DNA of 44,431 nt. It comes from a virus. Where the stretch lies: the IMG/VR virus record IMGVR_UViG_3300017989_000179, positions 1-44,431 of that record. One strand, 5' to 3'. Below are positions 32,905 through 41,588 of the stretch, in pieces. A model generated the notes under the pieces. That model worked only from the letters and a program-made list of their open reading frames with translations, was not told the origin of the DNA and did not search any database. Numbering within the stretch: the stretch's first letter is position 1; each line of letters opens with the position of its first letter. The position numbers were made by a program, and so were the translations under genes.

Positions 32905-32924
32905 TCTATATATAGTTGTTAATC
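32905..32924 (-). promoter_or_regulatory. putative phage late promoter, copy 3
   Basis: Leftward ATTAACAACTATATATAGAG, 20 nt before the start of the 156-aa fibre gene and about 60 bp beyond the capsid terminator. It is the same as the copy at 13739-13757 from the first A through AGAG. It restarts transcription for the fibre cluster. Confidence 0.68.
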
Positions 32925-32986
32925 TCAAGAATTAAGACAAATCTTCATAGAAAAGAAGATGAAAAAAGAAATATGAATGAAAAAGA

Positions 32987-33007
32987 GGGGTGACATTGCG
33001 TCACCCC
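32987..33007 (-). terminator. intrinsic terminator of the major capsid unit
   Basis: A perfect 8-bp GC-rich stem (GGGGTGAC with GTCACCCC) around a 5-base loop (GCAAT on the leftward strand), then leftward CTCTTTTTCATTC. It lies 24 bp past the capsid gene stop. This is the strongest terminator in the window, as expected after a very highly expressed gene. Confidence 0.85.
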
Positions 33008-33030
33008 ATTGTTTGTCTAGAATAAGACTA

Positions 33031-34269
33031 TTAAGACTTAATAAAAGTCAATAGAGTTGATGTACCTGGTTGAGAACAGAACAATGCTTGATCTGTATAA
33101 GCTCTCATTTCATAAGCGTTAGCATTTTCAAGTAGTTTCAAGAACTTACCTTCAAATCCTGGCTGCTCAAGTGTAACATCAGAAGAACCAATACGAGTAT
33201 AGCAACTCATTGGAATTACATAAGCAAAACCTTCTTTACAGTAAATAGTTGAATGAATTTCAATCATACCATTTTGACCATAGAAAGTAAGAGCCTTTGC
33301 ACCATCTTCAAGTTTAGCATCAGAGTAAGAACTATCATAACGTCTCTTAGCTGTTTGCTCAGTAAGAAGGTTATTCCAAGACTTTGGATTACAAAGAACG
33401 TAAACGTCCTCATCAGCAAGTCCTTTTTCCATTGCAACAGCAATAGCTTCTTCTAGTTTAGCAAAAGAAAGAACTGCTTCACCACCAGAGAAGTTTGTAC
33501 CAACTTCAACAGTGTTACCATTCCAAAGAGAGAATGAAGAAGCATCAATGTTAAAAAGTACCCCAGTGTTGGTGATAATTTTATGAACACCAGCAAATTC
33601 TTTACCAAATGCACCAGCATAGAAAAGAACGTCAGTAGCTACAGAACCAGCAGGAACAGCGTCAACATCAATTTCTTTATCAGAAAGACGAACAGCAGTA
33701 ACTTCAGCTTCACCTCTAAGAGCACCAGCAGAACTTCTAATTTCGATAGGCATTTTTTCAGAACCAGACCAGATTCCAGGTGCCCATTCGTGGTCTTCAA
33801 TTTTAATTGTATTAGTTGCAATAGATTCGATTACACCAATACCACCATCAGCTTGTCCGTACATGAGTTGAACCTCAAGACGACGAGCGAAAGACTTAAG
33901 CATATTTTCAACGATAAGCTTAGAGGCTTGGATAAAAGAATTTTTACCACGAGAACGAGAAACAGCTCCTACAGAAAGATAAGAACGTAGAACCATTTCA
34001 TGTCCACGAATTTGAGCGTCTTCATGAGAAGATGCAACGCCATTTCGTAGAGCAAAAGCAGCACCACCAGTTCCACCATAAGTAAATCCGTGCTCAAGTC
34101 CAAGAGTAACAGGTTGATGATAAAGGTTACCAGGCTGTTTTTCAGCCGAAGTAAAGCTTATCATGTTTAAAAGTTTAACACCATCAGGAATAAGGTCTTT
34201 TACGCGATCAGCGTATGCTTCCTTAAAGATGGAGTTCATTGTTGTAAAATCATTATTAGTTTGTGCCAT
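33031..34269 (-). CDS. major capsid protein
   Basis: A 412-aa protein with position and pattern of an HK97-fold podovirus capsid: N-terminus MAQTNNDFTTMNSIFKEAYA, then EKQPGNLYHQPVTLGLEHGF, the long middle (SARSRGKNSF-like RSRGKNSFIQASKLIVENML) and C-terminal VYVLCNPKSWNNLL and LEQPGFEGKFLKLLENANAY. It has visibly more G/C and AAG/GTT codons than its neighbours, in keeping with high expression. AAGGAG seven bases upstream. It is preceded by a scaffold and a small virion protein gene and followed by a strong terminator. Confidence 0.86.
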   Translation of the reverse strand: MAQTNNDFTTMNSIFKEAYADRVKDLIPDGVKLLNMISFTSAEKQPGNLYHQPVTLGLEHGFTYGGTGGAAFALRNGVASSHEDAQIRGHEMVLRSYLSVGAVSRSRGKNSFIQASKLIVENMLKSFARRLEVQLMYGQADGGIGVIESIATNTIKIEDHEWAPGIWSGSEKMPIEIRSSAGALRGEAEVTAVRLSDKEIDVDAVPAGSVATDVLFYAGAFGKEFAGVHKIITNTGVLFNIDASSFSLWNGNTVEVGTNFSGGEAVLSFAKLEEAIAVAMEKGLADEDVYVLCNPKSWNNLLTEQTAKRRYDSSYSDAKLEDGAKALTFYGQNGMIEIHSTIYCKEGFAYVIPMSCYTRIGSSDVTLEQPGFEGKFLKLLENANAYEMRAYTDQALFCSQPGTSTLLTFIKS

Positions 34270-34293
34270 GATTTAACTCCTTCTTGTTTAAAA

Positions 34294-34578
34294 TTATATT
34301 GATTTAGGTGATCTAACAGAAACTTGAATTACATCAGAACTTGTAACAGCAGATGTAAAGTCAAGAGTTGCGACACCAGAAGCTTCACTTAATGTGGCAA
34401 CTTCAGTTCCAAAACGAGCCTCTACTACTTCAGCATCATCGCCAAATTCAGCAAGAACTAGTTCAACATTGTCAGAAACAATACTGGCACCAGGAATATC
34501 TTGAACTGCGGCAGCAAATGTGTAAGAAGTAAGAAGCAAATCAGCTAGACGTGGATTTCTAATGTTTTTGCTATTCAT
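34294..34578 (-). CDS. small virion protein before the capsid gene, 94 aa
   Basis: A short acidic protein: helix at NPRLADLLLTSYTFAAAVQD, then beta strands with SIVSDNVELVLAEFGDDAEV and GVATLDFTSAVTSSDVIQVS. The gene lies 24 nt before the capsid gene in the same unit, so it may be a decoration protein or a head assembly factor. Similarity not recognised. AAGGAGAAG site. Confidence 0.6.
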   Translation of the reverse strand: MNSKNIRNPRLADLLLTSYTFAAAVQDIPGASIVSDNVELVLAEFGDDAEVVEARFGTEVATLSEASGVATLDFTSAVTSSDVIQVSVRSPKSI

Positions 34579-34723
34579 TTTCTTCTCCTTTTTATAATAA
34601 ATACAAATACTTATAAAAGTACAATTACTAAAAATAGTAACTATATATCTATAATTCTCATTTGGTATCCTTCAATCCATAAGGGGTATGAAAGAGCCGC
34701 CTTTGATAAGACAATAGTTTCCT

Positions 34724-34742
34724 ACCTATAGTTGTTAAATTA
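34724..34742 (-). promoter_or_regulatory. putative phage late promoter, copy 4 (before capsid unit)
   Basis: Leftward TTTAACAACTATAGGTAGG: the core AACAACTA extended to ACTATAGG, which is like the initiation half of T7-type promoters. Arms CCTATA and TATAGG flank it. About 146 nt of leader follow before the 94-aa gene; no gene is seen in 34579-34723. Confidence 0.65.
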
Positions 34743-35777
34743 TAGGTTTCTAAAATAATCTTTCGATCTAACTTTCTTTTTTACTTTAGATTCTTCTTTT
34801 TTTTCAACACCTTGTGTTGTTGGTTTTACACTACTAACATTATTTGTTTTCATTGTGCTAAGTCTTTTCTTTCTCATTCTTTCCAGATTTTGCTGACCAA
34901 TATATTCTTCCATAGTTTCTTCTGGAAGTTGACCCATAAATTCTCTTAATTCTTCTCTAATTTCTTGTTCAACTGAAGGAATAACATCTTCAACTTGAAT
35001 TTCATTCGGATCATAACCAAGACTTTCAGCATTTTCAATTGCCCACAACATCGCATCAGCAATTCTTGCTACTGTTTTTTGAGATCTTGGAAGATTTTTA
35101 TGAGCATCTAGAGCTGCTTCAATTTCATTCTCTAATTTAGATGATTCTTGAGCCTCAAGTCTAGCCATTTTTTCATCTCTAGCTTCATCTTCTTTTCTTT
35201 TTAATTCCTCTCTGGCTTTAGCCAATTCTCGTTCAAGTTGTTCTTTTGCTCTTAATTCTGGAGATTTTTTTCTTTCTTCAACTTCATTTCGAATCCATTC
35301 TTCGCCCAACTTTAAAGGATCAAGTCCTAGTTCTTCCAAAACAGCTCTAGGATCTTGTAAAAGACTACGAACCTCTTCTTCATAAGCTTTTTCTAGTTCT
35401 TTTTGTTTTTGCATAGCACTTTGACCAGCTTCAGCTAATTGAAGTTTTCTTATAATATCTTGTTCATTTGCAAAATCTAGTTTTACTTTTTTTTCTTGAC
35501 CATTTACCTTAATAGTATATTCTTTGATCATATCTTGAATTTCTTCTTGTGTGGCACCATCTTCAATAGCTTCTTGAATTTCTTCTTTTAATTCTTCACT
35601 GTTTTCAGCCTGCACTCCTTCTGACTCAGAAACTTGTGATTCATTTTGAGCTTCTACAATCGATTCTGATGAATCAGCAGCTTGTTCAATCACTTGATCA
35701 CCAGCATTACTAGAAAATCCAGCATCATCTGAAGTAATTGCATCATTTACAATTGGTGTTTCTACATTTTCTGACAT
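34740..35777 (-). CDS. scaffolding-like protein, 345 aa
   Basis: An acidic N-terminus (Ser/Glu/Asp-rich to about residue 90) is followed by long charged helices (RKLQLAEAGQSAMQKQKELE, EQLERELAKAREELKRKEDE) and a Lys-rich basic tail (KKEESKVKKKVRSKDYF). Acidic head, coiled middle and basic helical end next to portal and capsid are the hallmarks of scaffolding proteins that guide capsid assembly. CAGGAG site. Separated from the portal stop by 77 nt. Confidence 0.72.
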   Translation of the reverse strand: MSENVETPIVNDAITSDDAGFSSNAGDQVIEQAADSSESIVEAQNESQVSESEGVQAENSEELKEEIQEAIEDGATQEEIQDMIKEYTIKVNGQEKKVKLDFANEQDIIRKLQLAEAGQSAMQKQKELEKAYEEEVRSLLQDPRAVLEELGLDPLKLGEEWIRNEVEERKKSPELRAKEQLERELAKAREELKRKEDEARDEKMARLEAQESSKLENEIEAALDAHKNLPRSQKTVARIADAMLWAIENAESLGYDPNEIQVEDVIPSVEQEIREELREFMGQLPEETMEEYIGQQNLERMRKKRLSTMKTNNVSSVKPTTQGVEKKEESKVKKKVRSKDYFRNL

Positions 35778-35854
35778 AATTTAACTCCTGTAATAGTCCC
35801 TTTTTTTTTGGGATATATTATTAAGTGACCATCCATAATGGGTAGGTCTTTTTT

Positions 35855-38800
35855 TTATTGTCCCTTAAATGGTAATCCAGTTGCAGGATCTATCGGTGGT
35901 TGAGCTGGTTCTGGAATAGAACCCTGAACCTGCGTACTTTCTGCAATTGGATTTTGAGTAACATTTGACATAGGTTGTAAAGATTGATTTGGTTGTTCAG
36001 GTTGTCCACTTTGAGGACCAATAGGTGTTCCTCCTGGAGGACTCAAAGGTTGTTCACCAATCAATGCTAGTAAATTTGGATCTGTTTGTTGTAATAAAAG
36101 TATATGCTCCTGTATATGAGATAACACTCTTTTTGTTAGTTCAGCATCCATTCTAAGATCAGGATCGGCAAGTACATTCATATGTTCACGAATATGCAGA
36201 GAATGTTTATCTACAGCAGTTGCCACAACATCAGTCTCGCCATCGGCTAATCTTTCATTTTCAGCTCGAATCAATAATGCTTGATTATTAGCACCTTCTG
36301 TCATTGATTCTAGTCTTCCCGAATTAATAACACTAAAATATTGTTCAGGATTAGTTACAACACCCATTTGAATTAAATTATCTGCCATCTGCACTCGACC
36401 AGCTGTAGTATTATGTGTTACAGAAAAATCACCAAGAAGAAAATGGGGCTCTTCTTTGAGTGTAAATCCATAATAAGTTCCCATACCAATTGAATTAACA
36501 TTAATAGCATAGTTATTCCAATTTTTTATTTTATCTTTTTTCTTAACTTGTTTTCTTGGTAATCTAGTTGGTATATCCCAAGTATTTCCACCAATATTAA
36601 GTTTATAGATATTAGCTTCTTTATCATTAAACTCTCTTTCAACTAGTTTTTTAGTAACTCTAAATCCCAAAGATTTAGCTAAATATTCAACTTGATCTAT
36701 GAGTTTTTTACTTTTTTGAGTAAAAACAAAAGTATTATCAACCAAACTTCCATCAGTGTCTATTAAACCAGCAAGTAGTTCTAATCTAGTTTTTCTATCA
36801 TTTTTTAGATAAATTTCTGGAATATGTTTATTTCCAATAATTTCCATAGATCTAAATTCATTCATTAATGGATTTCTATCATGTCCACCACTAGCTTGTC
36901 CTGAGGTAATAAAATATGTATTAGATTGATTTTTAGTTTCTTGTTTTCTAATTTGCATTCCAATACTAAATGCATAATTTGACCATTCAAGATAAATCTC
37001 ATCATCCATTGTTGTCAAAGCTGTTGTTTCTGAAGTTCCATCTCCCAACCAGGCTCCTAAAATATATGCAGGAACTTGTGTTTCTTTTTGTTCAAATTCC
37101 ACACTAGTTGTAAATCCTTGGAGTAATCTTCTGTGTCTTTCTGGTAATTCTAAGTATTCTCCAACAGATAGATCTAAAATGTCTCCTTTTTTTACATTAT
37201 ATCGATCATCATCCGAACAATATCTTAATGTTAAAATGTGACTTTTATTACAAGTATACTTTATATTACGATTAGCACATTTAGAAGTAATATCAAACAT
37301 TTCCTCTCTACCAGAATTCACATTTTCAACAGTTCTTGGTTTAGAATCTGGTCCCATTACTTTTTCACCAATTTTAATATCTTGAACCATCTTTATAGAT
37401 CCATCATACATTAATACTGGCGTGTCTTTAGCTAAACATTGCGCTAACGAATTACCTACATCCACAACAACTCGATTAATTGTATGAATATCTTTTGCTG
37501 AAAATTCCTGCATTTTTGTTTTATTTGATTTTCCTGCAATAGCAGCAATTCTTGGAACTTTAGCAAAATCTTGTAAAAGCTCAACAAGTCCTGTTCCAAT
37601 ATTTTCAATCATTGTTACATAAGATTGTTGTAATCCCGACATAAATTGTAATGCTTGAGATTGAACTAGCGCCAAAGCTGTTCCTGATTTTAACGAACTT
37701 TCTGGATTTCCTCTAGCAACTGAGTTTACTCCTGAAATTGTTTCCATATCACGAACAAGCATTTGTAAAAATTGATAAGTTTCTGGTGCAGTTCTTGTAA
37801 GTTGTAGTGCTTCTGGACGACCATCTGCCCCACCAGCAACTCTTGCGTTGTATTCAATAAAATTAAGTCCTTCTTCTACTTGATTTATGCGAATATCATT
37901 ACCTCTAGGACTCAGAATACTTTGAACACCGAATGCATTATTATTAGTTAAGATTGTTGAATATAAACTATTAACAGCATCTTGCATTGGCATTAAATCA
38001 AACATTGGAGTATAACCATATGGCGTTCCTAAATAATGACTTGGCATAATTGGATAAACTGGAAGACTTCTATATGGCATAATTGTATCCATTAGAATTG
38101 TATCTTCATCTAAGTAAAGTAAATATCGACCTTCTGGTAGACTTTCTGTTCTTTTATGATAAAACTCATAAACAGGAACATCAACAGTTTCATCAAGTGC
38201 AGTAAGGGACATTCGATAGTAATAATTATCACTTTTTGTTCTTATTTTTAAAATTTCTTCTCTAAGTTCTGGATATTTAGCAATAAGATCGTATTTATTT
38301 TTAAACGATCTACATAATACCCAATCATGATCCATTGGAGATTCTTTAGTGCTATCAAAAACAACATCAAATGGTGATAAATTTGTAAACTCTACATCTC
38401 CCTCATAAACAGGTGAAGGACTGAGTTTATTTCCTTGTTCATCAATTGGTTCACCTTTGTCATTATAATCATACAATTTATCCTCAGAAGGTTCTATATA
38501 ATCATATATTTTACCCGATGTTGCATTCCACTCCATTTTTACATATCCAGAACCTAAAACAATAGCATATTCAACTGCCGTTTTAAGAAATGTTTCCATC
38601 TTTTTTTCTCTAAGATAATACTCTAATAAGCCATTCGCTAAAGTGGTTTGAACTTGAGATTTATAGTCAGTATTAATAGAACGAGCTTGAAAACTAGGAC
38701 GACTAGATGTAATCATAGTATGCATATGCCTTGCTATATTTCTATAGTGATTAACTGCCATATTTGCAAGTTCTCCCGATTCTCCGCCAAAATTAATTGA

Positions 38801-39001
38801 GTGTGAATCAGTATAACTAGATGAATAATAAGAACCGTGATAAGCTTCCCAACTTTTAGTTAGTTTATCAAGATATCTATTAGAATTAAGTAAATTAAAC
38901 CAATAGTTACTTTTTTTCATTAGATAATCTACACATTTATCAGATTTATCTGCTGCAAAATAAGTATCACCACTTTGAGAAGGTCGATTGTAAATTGACA
39001 T
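35855..39001 (-). CDS. portal protein interrupted by a 343-aa intein
   Basis: A 1048-aa precursor; extein about 705 aa. The extein looks like a podovirus portal: MTDKLTK-like N-terminal helices (YLMKKSNYWFNLLNSNRYLD, KLTKSWEAYHGSYYSS), MDHDWVLCRSFKNKYDLIAK, PYRSLPVYPIMPSHYLGTPY, GYTPMFDLMPMQDAVNSLYS and MLVRDMETISGVNSVARGN. The C-terminal 80 residues are Pro/Gln/Ser-rich. The intein runs from C522 (AQ-CLAKDTPVL) to N864 (VTHN-TTAGRV), so splicing joins AQ to TTAGRVQMADNLIQMG. Portal forms the DNA entry ring. AGGA near the ATG. Confidence 0.9.
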   Translation of the reverse strand: MSIYNRPSQSGDTYFAADKSDKCVDYLMKKSNYWFNLLNSNRYLDKLTKSWEAYHGSYYSSSYTDSHSINFGGESGELANMAVNHYRNIARHMHTMITSSRPSFQARSINTDYKSQVQTTLANGLLEYYLREKKMETFLKTAVEYAIVLGSGYVKMEWNATSGKIYDYIEPSEDKLYDYNDKGEPIDEQGNKLSPSPVYEGDVEFTNLSPFDVVFDSTKESPMDHDWVLCRSFKNKYDLIAKYPELREEILKIRTKSDNYYYRMSLTALDETVDVPVYEFYHKRTESLPEGRYLLYLDEDTILMDTIMPYRSLPVYPIMPSHYLGTPYGYTPMFDLMPMQDAVNSLYSTILTNNNAFGVQSILSPRGNDIRINQVEEGLNFIEYNARVAGGADGRPEALQLTRTAPETYQFLQMLVRDMETISGVNSVARGNPESSLKSGTALALVQSQALQFMSGLQQSYVTMIENIGTGLVELLQDFAKVPRIAAIAGKSNKTKMQEFSAKDIHTINRVVVDVGNSLAQCLAKDTPVLMYDGSIKMVQDIKIGEKVMGPDSKPRTVENVNSGREEMFDITSKCANRNIKYTCNKSHILTLRYCSDDDRYNVKKGDILDLSVGEYLELPERHRRLLQGFTTSVEFEQKETQVPAYILGAWLGDGTSETTALTTMDDEIYLEWSNYAFSIGMQIRKQETKNQSNTYFITSGQASGGHDRNPLMNEFRSMEIIGNKHIPEIYLKNDRKTRLELLAGLIDTDGSLVDNTFVFTQKSKKLIDQVEYLAKSLGFRVTKKLVEREFNDKEANIYKLNIGGNTWDIPTRLPRKQVKKKDKIKNWNNYAINVNSIGMGTYYGFTLKEEPHFLLGDFSVTHNTTAGRVQMADNLIQMGVVTNPEQYFSVINSGRLESMTEGANNQALLIRAENERLADGETDVVATAVDKHSLHIREHMNVLADPDLRMDAELTKRVLSHIQEHILLLQQTDPNLLALIGEQPLSPPGGTPIGPQSGQPEQPNQSLQPMSNVTQNPIAESTQVQGSIPEPAQPPIDPATGLPFKGQ
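36410..37438 (-). other. intein with LAGLIDADG homing endonuclease, in the portal gene
   Basis: 343 codons from the Cys codon at 37438-37436 to the Asn codon at 36412-36410. Block A CLAKDTPVLMYDGSIKMVQD; block B NIKYTCNKSHILTL with T and H; homing endonuclease motifs YILGAWLGDGTS and LELLAGLIDTDGSL; block F/G YGFTLKEEPHFLLGDFSVTH then HN, with Thr as the +1 residue. All splice residues are intact, so it should splice. Confidence 0.94.
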
Positions 39002-39012
39002 AATATAATCCT

Positions 39013-39032
39013 ATTTTATATTTAGTTGTTAT
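39013..39032 (-). promoter_or_regulatory. putative phage late promoter, copy 5 (before portal)
   Basis: Leftward AATAACAACTAAATATAAAA in the 20-nt gap between terminase and portal, overlapping the terminase stop codon. It shares the core AACAACTA; the TATA part is a little different from copies 1 and 3. Confidence 0.58.
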
Positions 39033-40515
39033 TTCTTTTTTTACCACATATTCCATACATTATTGATTTAATATCAGAATCGATAGAATTTTCCATTCCA
39101 TTTGGATGATGAATATCTCCTCCAGTTAATTCAAAATAATTAGCTGGATATGGATTTTTATTAACATCAATATTTCGAACCATATATAATAATGCATCTA
39201 GTGCATCACAGTGATTGGCTTTTAGTCTTCCATCAGAAGTTGCCTTTACTCGTTGAAAACCTTTTCTATTACCATTTCGATCTGTTTGCCATCTAGCCAT
39301 TTTAATGTGATATTTTAAATTAACACATCTTGGATGAATAATTATTCGTCCTTGTTTAAGCCACATTCGAGTTTTATTAATTTGGGCTTCTTTATTATCT
39401 TTTGCTGTTGGAATAAAATGCAATCCGTGTTCTGTAAATAAATCATTTAAAAGAATAAGGTTGTTATTATCCATAATTCTTAAATATGCCTGCTGAACTT
39501 CTCCAGTTAATTTATTCGTAAATAGTAATTTTTCTTTTCTTTTAATACCATCAGCTATATCTTGTGTTGTAATATCTGTTCCTTCACCACCCAAAATTAA
39601 CTCATCTAATATAACTAATTGAGAATTCAAAAAATCATAGTAACCAAATAATAATGCCGTTAAATCTTTTGCAGCTGGATCTCCCGAAATATAAATATCA
39701 AAATGAGGAGGTAAATCAACAGATTTTAGAATATCATTTTGTAGTGCATCATTAAATTCTGGAATTACCATTATTTCTGAATCAATTGCACTCTCACATA
39801 GATATTCTCTCCTAAATTGTGGATCATCTTTTCCCATTGGATATTCATCAATGGTTTCTTTAATAATATCATCAGTAAACATAGGATTATCATAGATTGT
39901 ATACTTTATCAATTTATCTTCAGCATCAGCTGGGGCAACAAAATCTACCATAAATTCATGATCTGGTTCTCGACTTGGAGTAGATGCAAGAACTATTTTT
40001 CCACCAGTTGTTTTTGTTGTAGGTGATAAGACAGATAATACTGCGTAATTTAAATCATCAACAAAACCTGCTTCATCTACCAAACAAAGATGAGAGAATC
40101 CTCCTCTAATGTTTTCAATATTACCACTATCTGATCCAGCAAATTGAATTTCTGAACCATTTGGAAATCGATAAACCTTATCAGCTTCTTTATATTCTGG
40201 TTTTAAATCAATTGGACAATCTTCTAAAATAACTCTCATAATTGGATTTACAATAGTTTTCACCATTTTTTGCTTAGGACAAACATACTTAACAATACTG
40301 TTGGGAGTCTTAATGCATGTCTCAGTAGCCACTGCACACATCGTGAAAGACTTACCACTTCTTCGAGACACTAAAAATGTAGATCTTTTTCCTGGATTTT
40401 CGATAATCGATTTTCTCATTTCTTTTTGAATACCACGAAGTTTCCATTCAAGATTTCCTAATCTCCATAATTTATCAATTGCTTGTTTTTTAGTTAAATT
40501 ATTTTGTTTCATCAA
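39022..40515 (-). CDS. terL: terminase large subunit
   Basis: A 497-aa packaging motor. Walker A is the degenerate VSRRSGKS (residues 49-56), Walker B is LCLVDEAG with D147 and E148, the coupling motif is LASTP (176-180), and the C-terminal nuclease has ISGDPAAKD with D279 and a late acidic residue in NHCDALDALLYM (about 451-455). This matches the ATPase plus RNase H-like nuclease of terminases that cut and drive DNA into proheads. Length is normal. It overlaps the small-terminase gene by 17 nt, and the portal gene follows. Confidence 0.93.
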   Translation of the reverse strand: MMKQNNLTKKQAIDKLWRLGNLEWKLRGIQKEMRKSIIENPGKRSTFLVSRRSGKSFTMCAVATETCIKTPNSIVKYVCPKQKMVKTIVNPIMRVILEDCPIDLKPEYKEADKVYRFPNGSEIQFAGSDSGNIENIRGGFSHLCLVDEAGFVDDLNYAVLSVLSPTTKTTGGKIVLASTPSREPDHEFMVDFVAPADAEDKLIKYTIYDNPMFTDDIIKETIDEYPMGKDDPQFRREYLCESAIDSEIMVIPEFNDALQNDILKSVDLPPHFDIYISGDPAAKDLTALLFGYYDFLNSQLVILDELILGGEGTDITTQDIADGIKRKEKLLFTNKLTGEVQQAYLRIMDNNNLILLNDLFTEHGLHFIPTAKDNKEAQINKTRMWLKQGRIIIHPRCVNLKYHIKMARWQTDRNGNRKGFQRVKATSDGRLKANHCDALDALLYMVRNIDVNKNPYPANYFELTGGDIHHPNGMENSIDSDIKSIMYGICGKKRNNN

Positions 40516-40855
40516 CGATTCTCAATAATTCCTTCTCAGTAGTCTCTTTTGATGGTAAGTCTTTTTTCTTAATTTTACCTCTTACCATTCTAAGATTTTT
40601 ATGAAGTAGATCAAATACCTTAGCTTCATCTGAAGATAGACCTCCACCCATAGCTCTTTTTTTCAAATTATCTAATTCTTTTTGACATATAAATTCGATA
40701 TTAGTAACATGCATTTCTTCTCTAATTCCATAAGATTCTAGAGTTTTTCTTAAGCTGATAACTTCTTTTTGAAGTTCAGTAATTTCTTCAGCTAGTTCGA
40801 TATCTAAAGCTTTTTTTTCAAGTTCTTCTAGTAAGTTATCTATTTGTTTTGTCAT
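40499..40855 (-). CDS. terminase small subunit-like protein
   Basis: A 118-aa helical protein: coiled N-terminus (LEKKALDIELAEEITELQKE), then TLESYGIREEMHVTNIEFIC, KRAMGGGLSSDEAKVFDLLH and KNLRMVRGKI. The ...GLSxDExxxxDLLxKNLRxxRG pattern immediately before terL is usual for small terminases in marine T7-like phages. It would bind the packaging site and regulate the motor. It lacks a clear HTH, so the assignment is by position and pattern. Confidence 0.7.
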   Translation of the reverse strand: MTKQIDNLLEELEKKALDIELAEEITELQKEVISLRKTLESYGIREEMHVTNIEFICQKELDNLKKRAMGGGLSSDEAKVFDLLHKNLRMVRGKIKKKDLPSKETTEKELLRIVDETK

Positions 40856-40863
40856 AATAATTC

Positions 40864-41181
40864 CTAAAATTTGATATGCTTACCTTCACTATATCCCATA
40901 GCAGCAGTTCTCGAATCTCTAATAGATTTTTCTCTAAGATTATTTTCTTTTAACTGTTCAATACTTAATTTCATTCTTTCAATTTTCATTTCTTCTTCAA
41001 GTTTGGAAAGTTCTGACTGTTTAACTTGATCTGGATATTTTTTATCTAAATAAAGCATAGATACTAATCCTAATAAAAATGAAGCAATAATTAAAGAATC
41101 TGCAAAATTAGGAGTTTTATAGATCATAAATGAAGAATATACAAAAGAAATGCCAAAAAGGCAATATTTGAGGGTTTTCAT
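40864..41181 (-). CDS. membrane protein with C-terminal coiled coil, 105 aa
   Basis: Two membrane segments (YCLFGISFVYSSFMIY and SLIIASFLLGLVSMLYL) with a positively charged junction, then a charged coiled coil (LSKLEEEMKIERMKLSIEQL) and a short basic tail. It is the first gene of the leftward late module, just before small terminase. Possibly an anchor for packaging or a lysis accessory protein; not recognised. Confidence 0.6.
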   Translation of the reverse strand: MKTLKYCLFGISFVYSSFMIYKTPNFADSLIIASFLLGLVSMLYLDKKYPDQVKQSELSKLEEEMKIERMKLSIEQLKENNLREKSIRDSRTAAMGYSEGKHIKF

Positions 41182-41275
41182 ATAAATCCTTTGGTAAATA
41201 GTATTTATCTCGCCATAATAAAGTATTTAGGTAGAAATGTCAACTATTATCTCTAGATGGAAAAGTATCTAACCA

Positions 41276-41295
41276 TCATAATTAGTTGTTAATTA
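41276..41295 (-). promoter_or_regulatory. putative phage late promoter, copy 6 (head of the late module)
   Basis: Leftward ATTAACAACTAATTATGATG; nearly the same as copy 2 through AATTATGA. It lies about 95 nt before the first late gene. It sits back-to-back with the rightward sigma70 promoter at 41316-41344, so this intergenic region divides the late and accessory arms. Confidence 0.62.
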
Positions 41296-41315
41296 AGAAT
41301 ATTAGTATTTTTTAC

Positions 41316-41344
41316 TTGACATGACGCACCGTTCTTGGTATAAT
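41316..41344 (+). promoter_or_regulatory. perfect extended -10 sigma70 promoter
   Basis: TTGACA at 41316-41321, exactly 17 bp, then TATAAT at 41339-41344, with TGG immediately before it (TGnTATAAT). It is a full consensus, very strong host-type promoter pointing into the small accessory ORFs. It probably drives the earliest transcription after DNA entry. A TAACAACTA core lies 30 bp downstream on the same strand (41374-41382). Confidence 0.9.
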
Positions 41345-41391
41345 CTTAGGAAACCATGCCTAAGTTACTAACCAACTAACAACTAGAAGTG

Positions 41392-41529
41392 ATGGGAAAA
41401 ATAAGAGTAGAGTATATTATATTTGCATTTGGTTGTACAGAAGAAACTGTAGAATACTACATTGATGAACTTGAAAAAGCTATAATTCAAGAAGAAAGAC
41501 TCAAACAGTTGGGAATAAATCTACAGTAA
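41392..41529 (+). CDS. small early protein, 45 aa
   Basis: ORF of 45 residues beginning MGKIRVEYIIFAFGCTEETV, with a charged helix at the end (YYIDELEKAIIQEERLKQLG). The ATG lies 48 nt past the strong sigma70 promoter. The Shine-Dalgarno is weak (AGAAG), preceded by TAACAACTAG. It should be the first protein made from that promoter. Not recognised. Confidence 0.62.
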   Translation: MGKIRVEYIIFAFGCTEETVEYYIDELEKAIIQEERLKQLGINLQ

Positions 41530-41588
41530 TTTTACTACTTCAAAAAAAAGTGACACTTCTACAAGAAAAAAAGAGGAGTGACACATAT

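Noticed and set aside
35790-35850. Hairpins GACCATCCA/TGGGTAGGTC and TCCC/GGGA near the portal and scaffold boundary
   Set aside because: Mismatched stem or long A/T loop; not convincing, and the transcript probably runs through.
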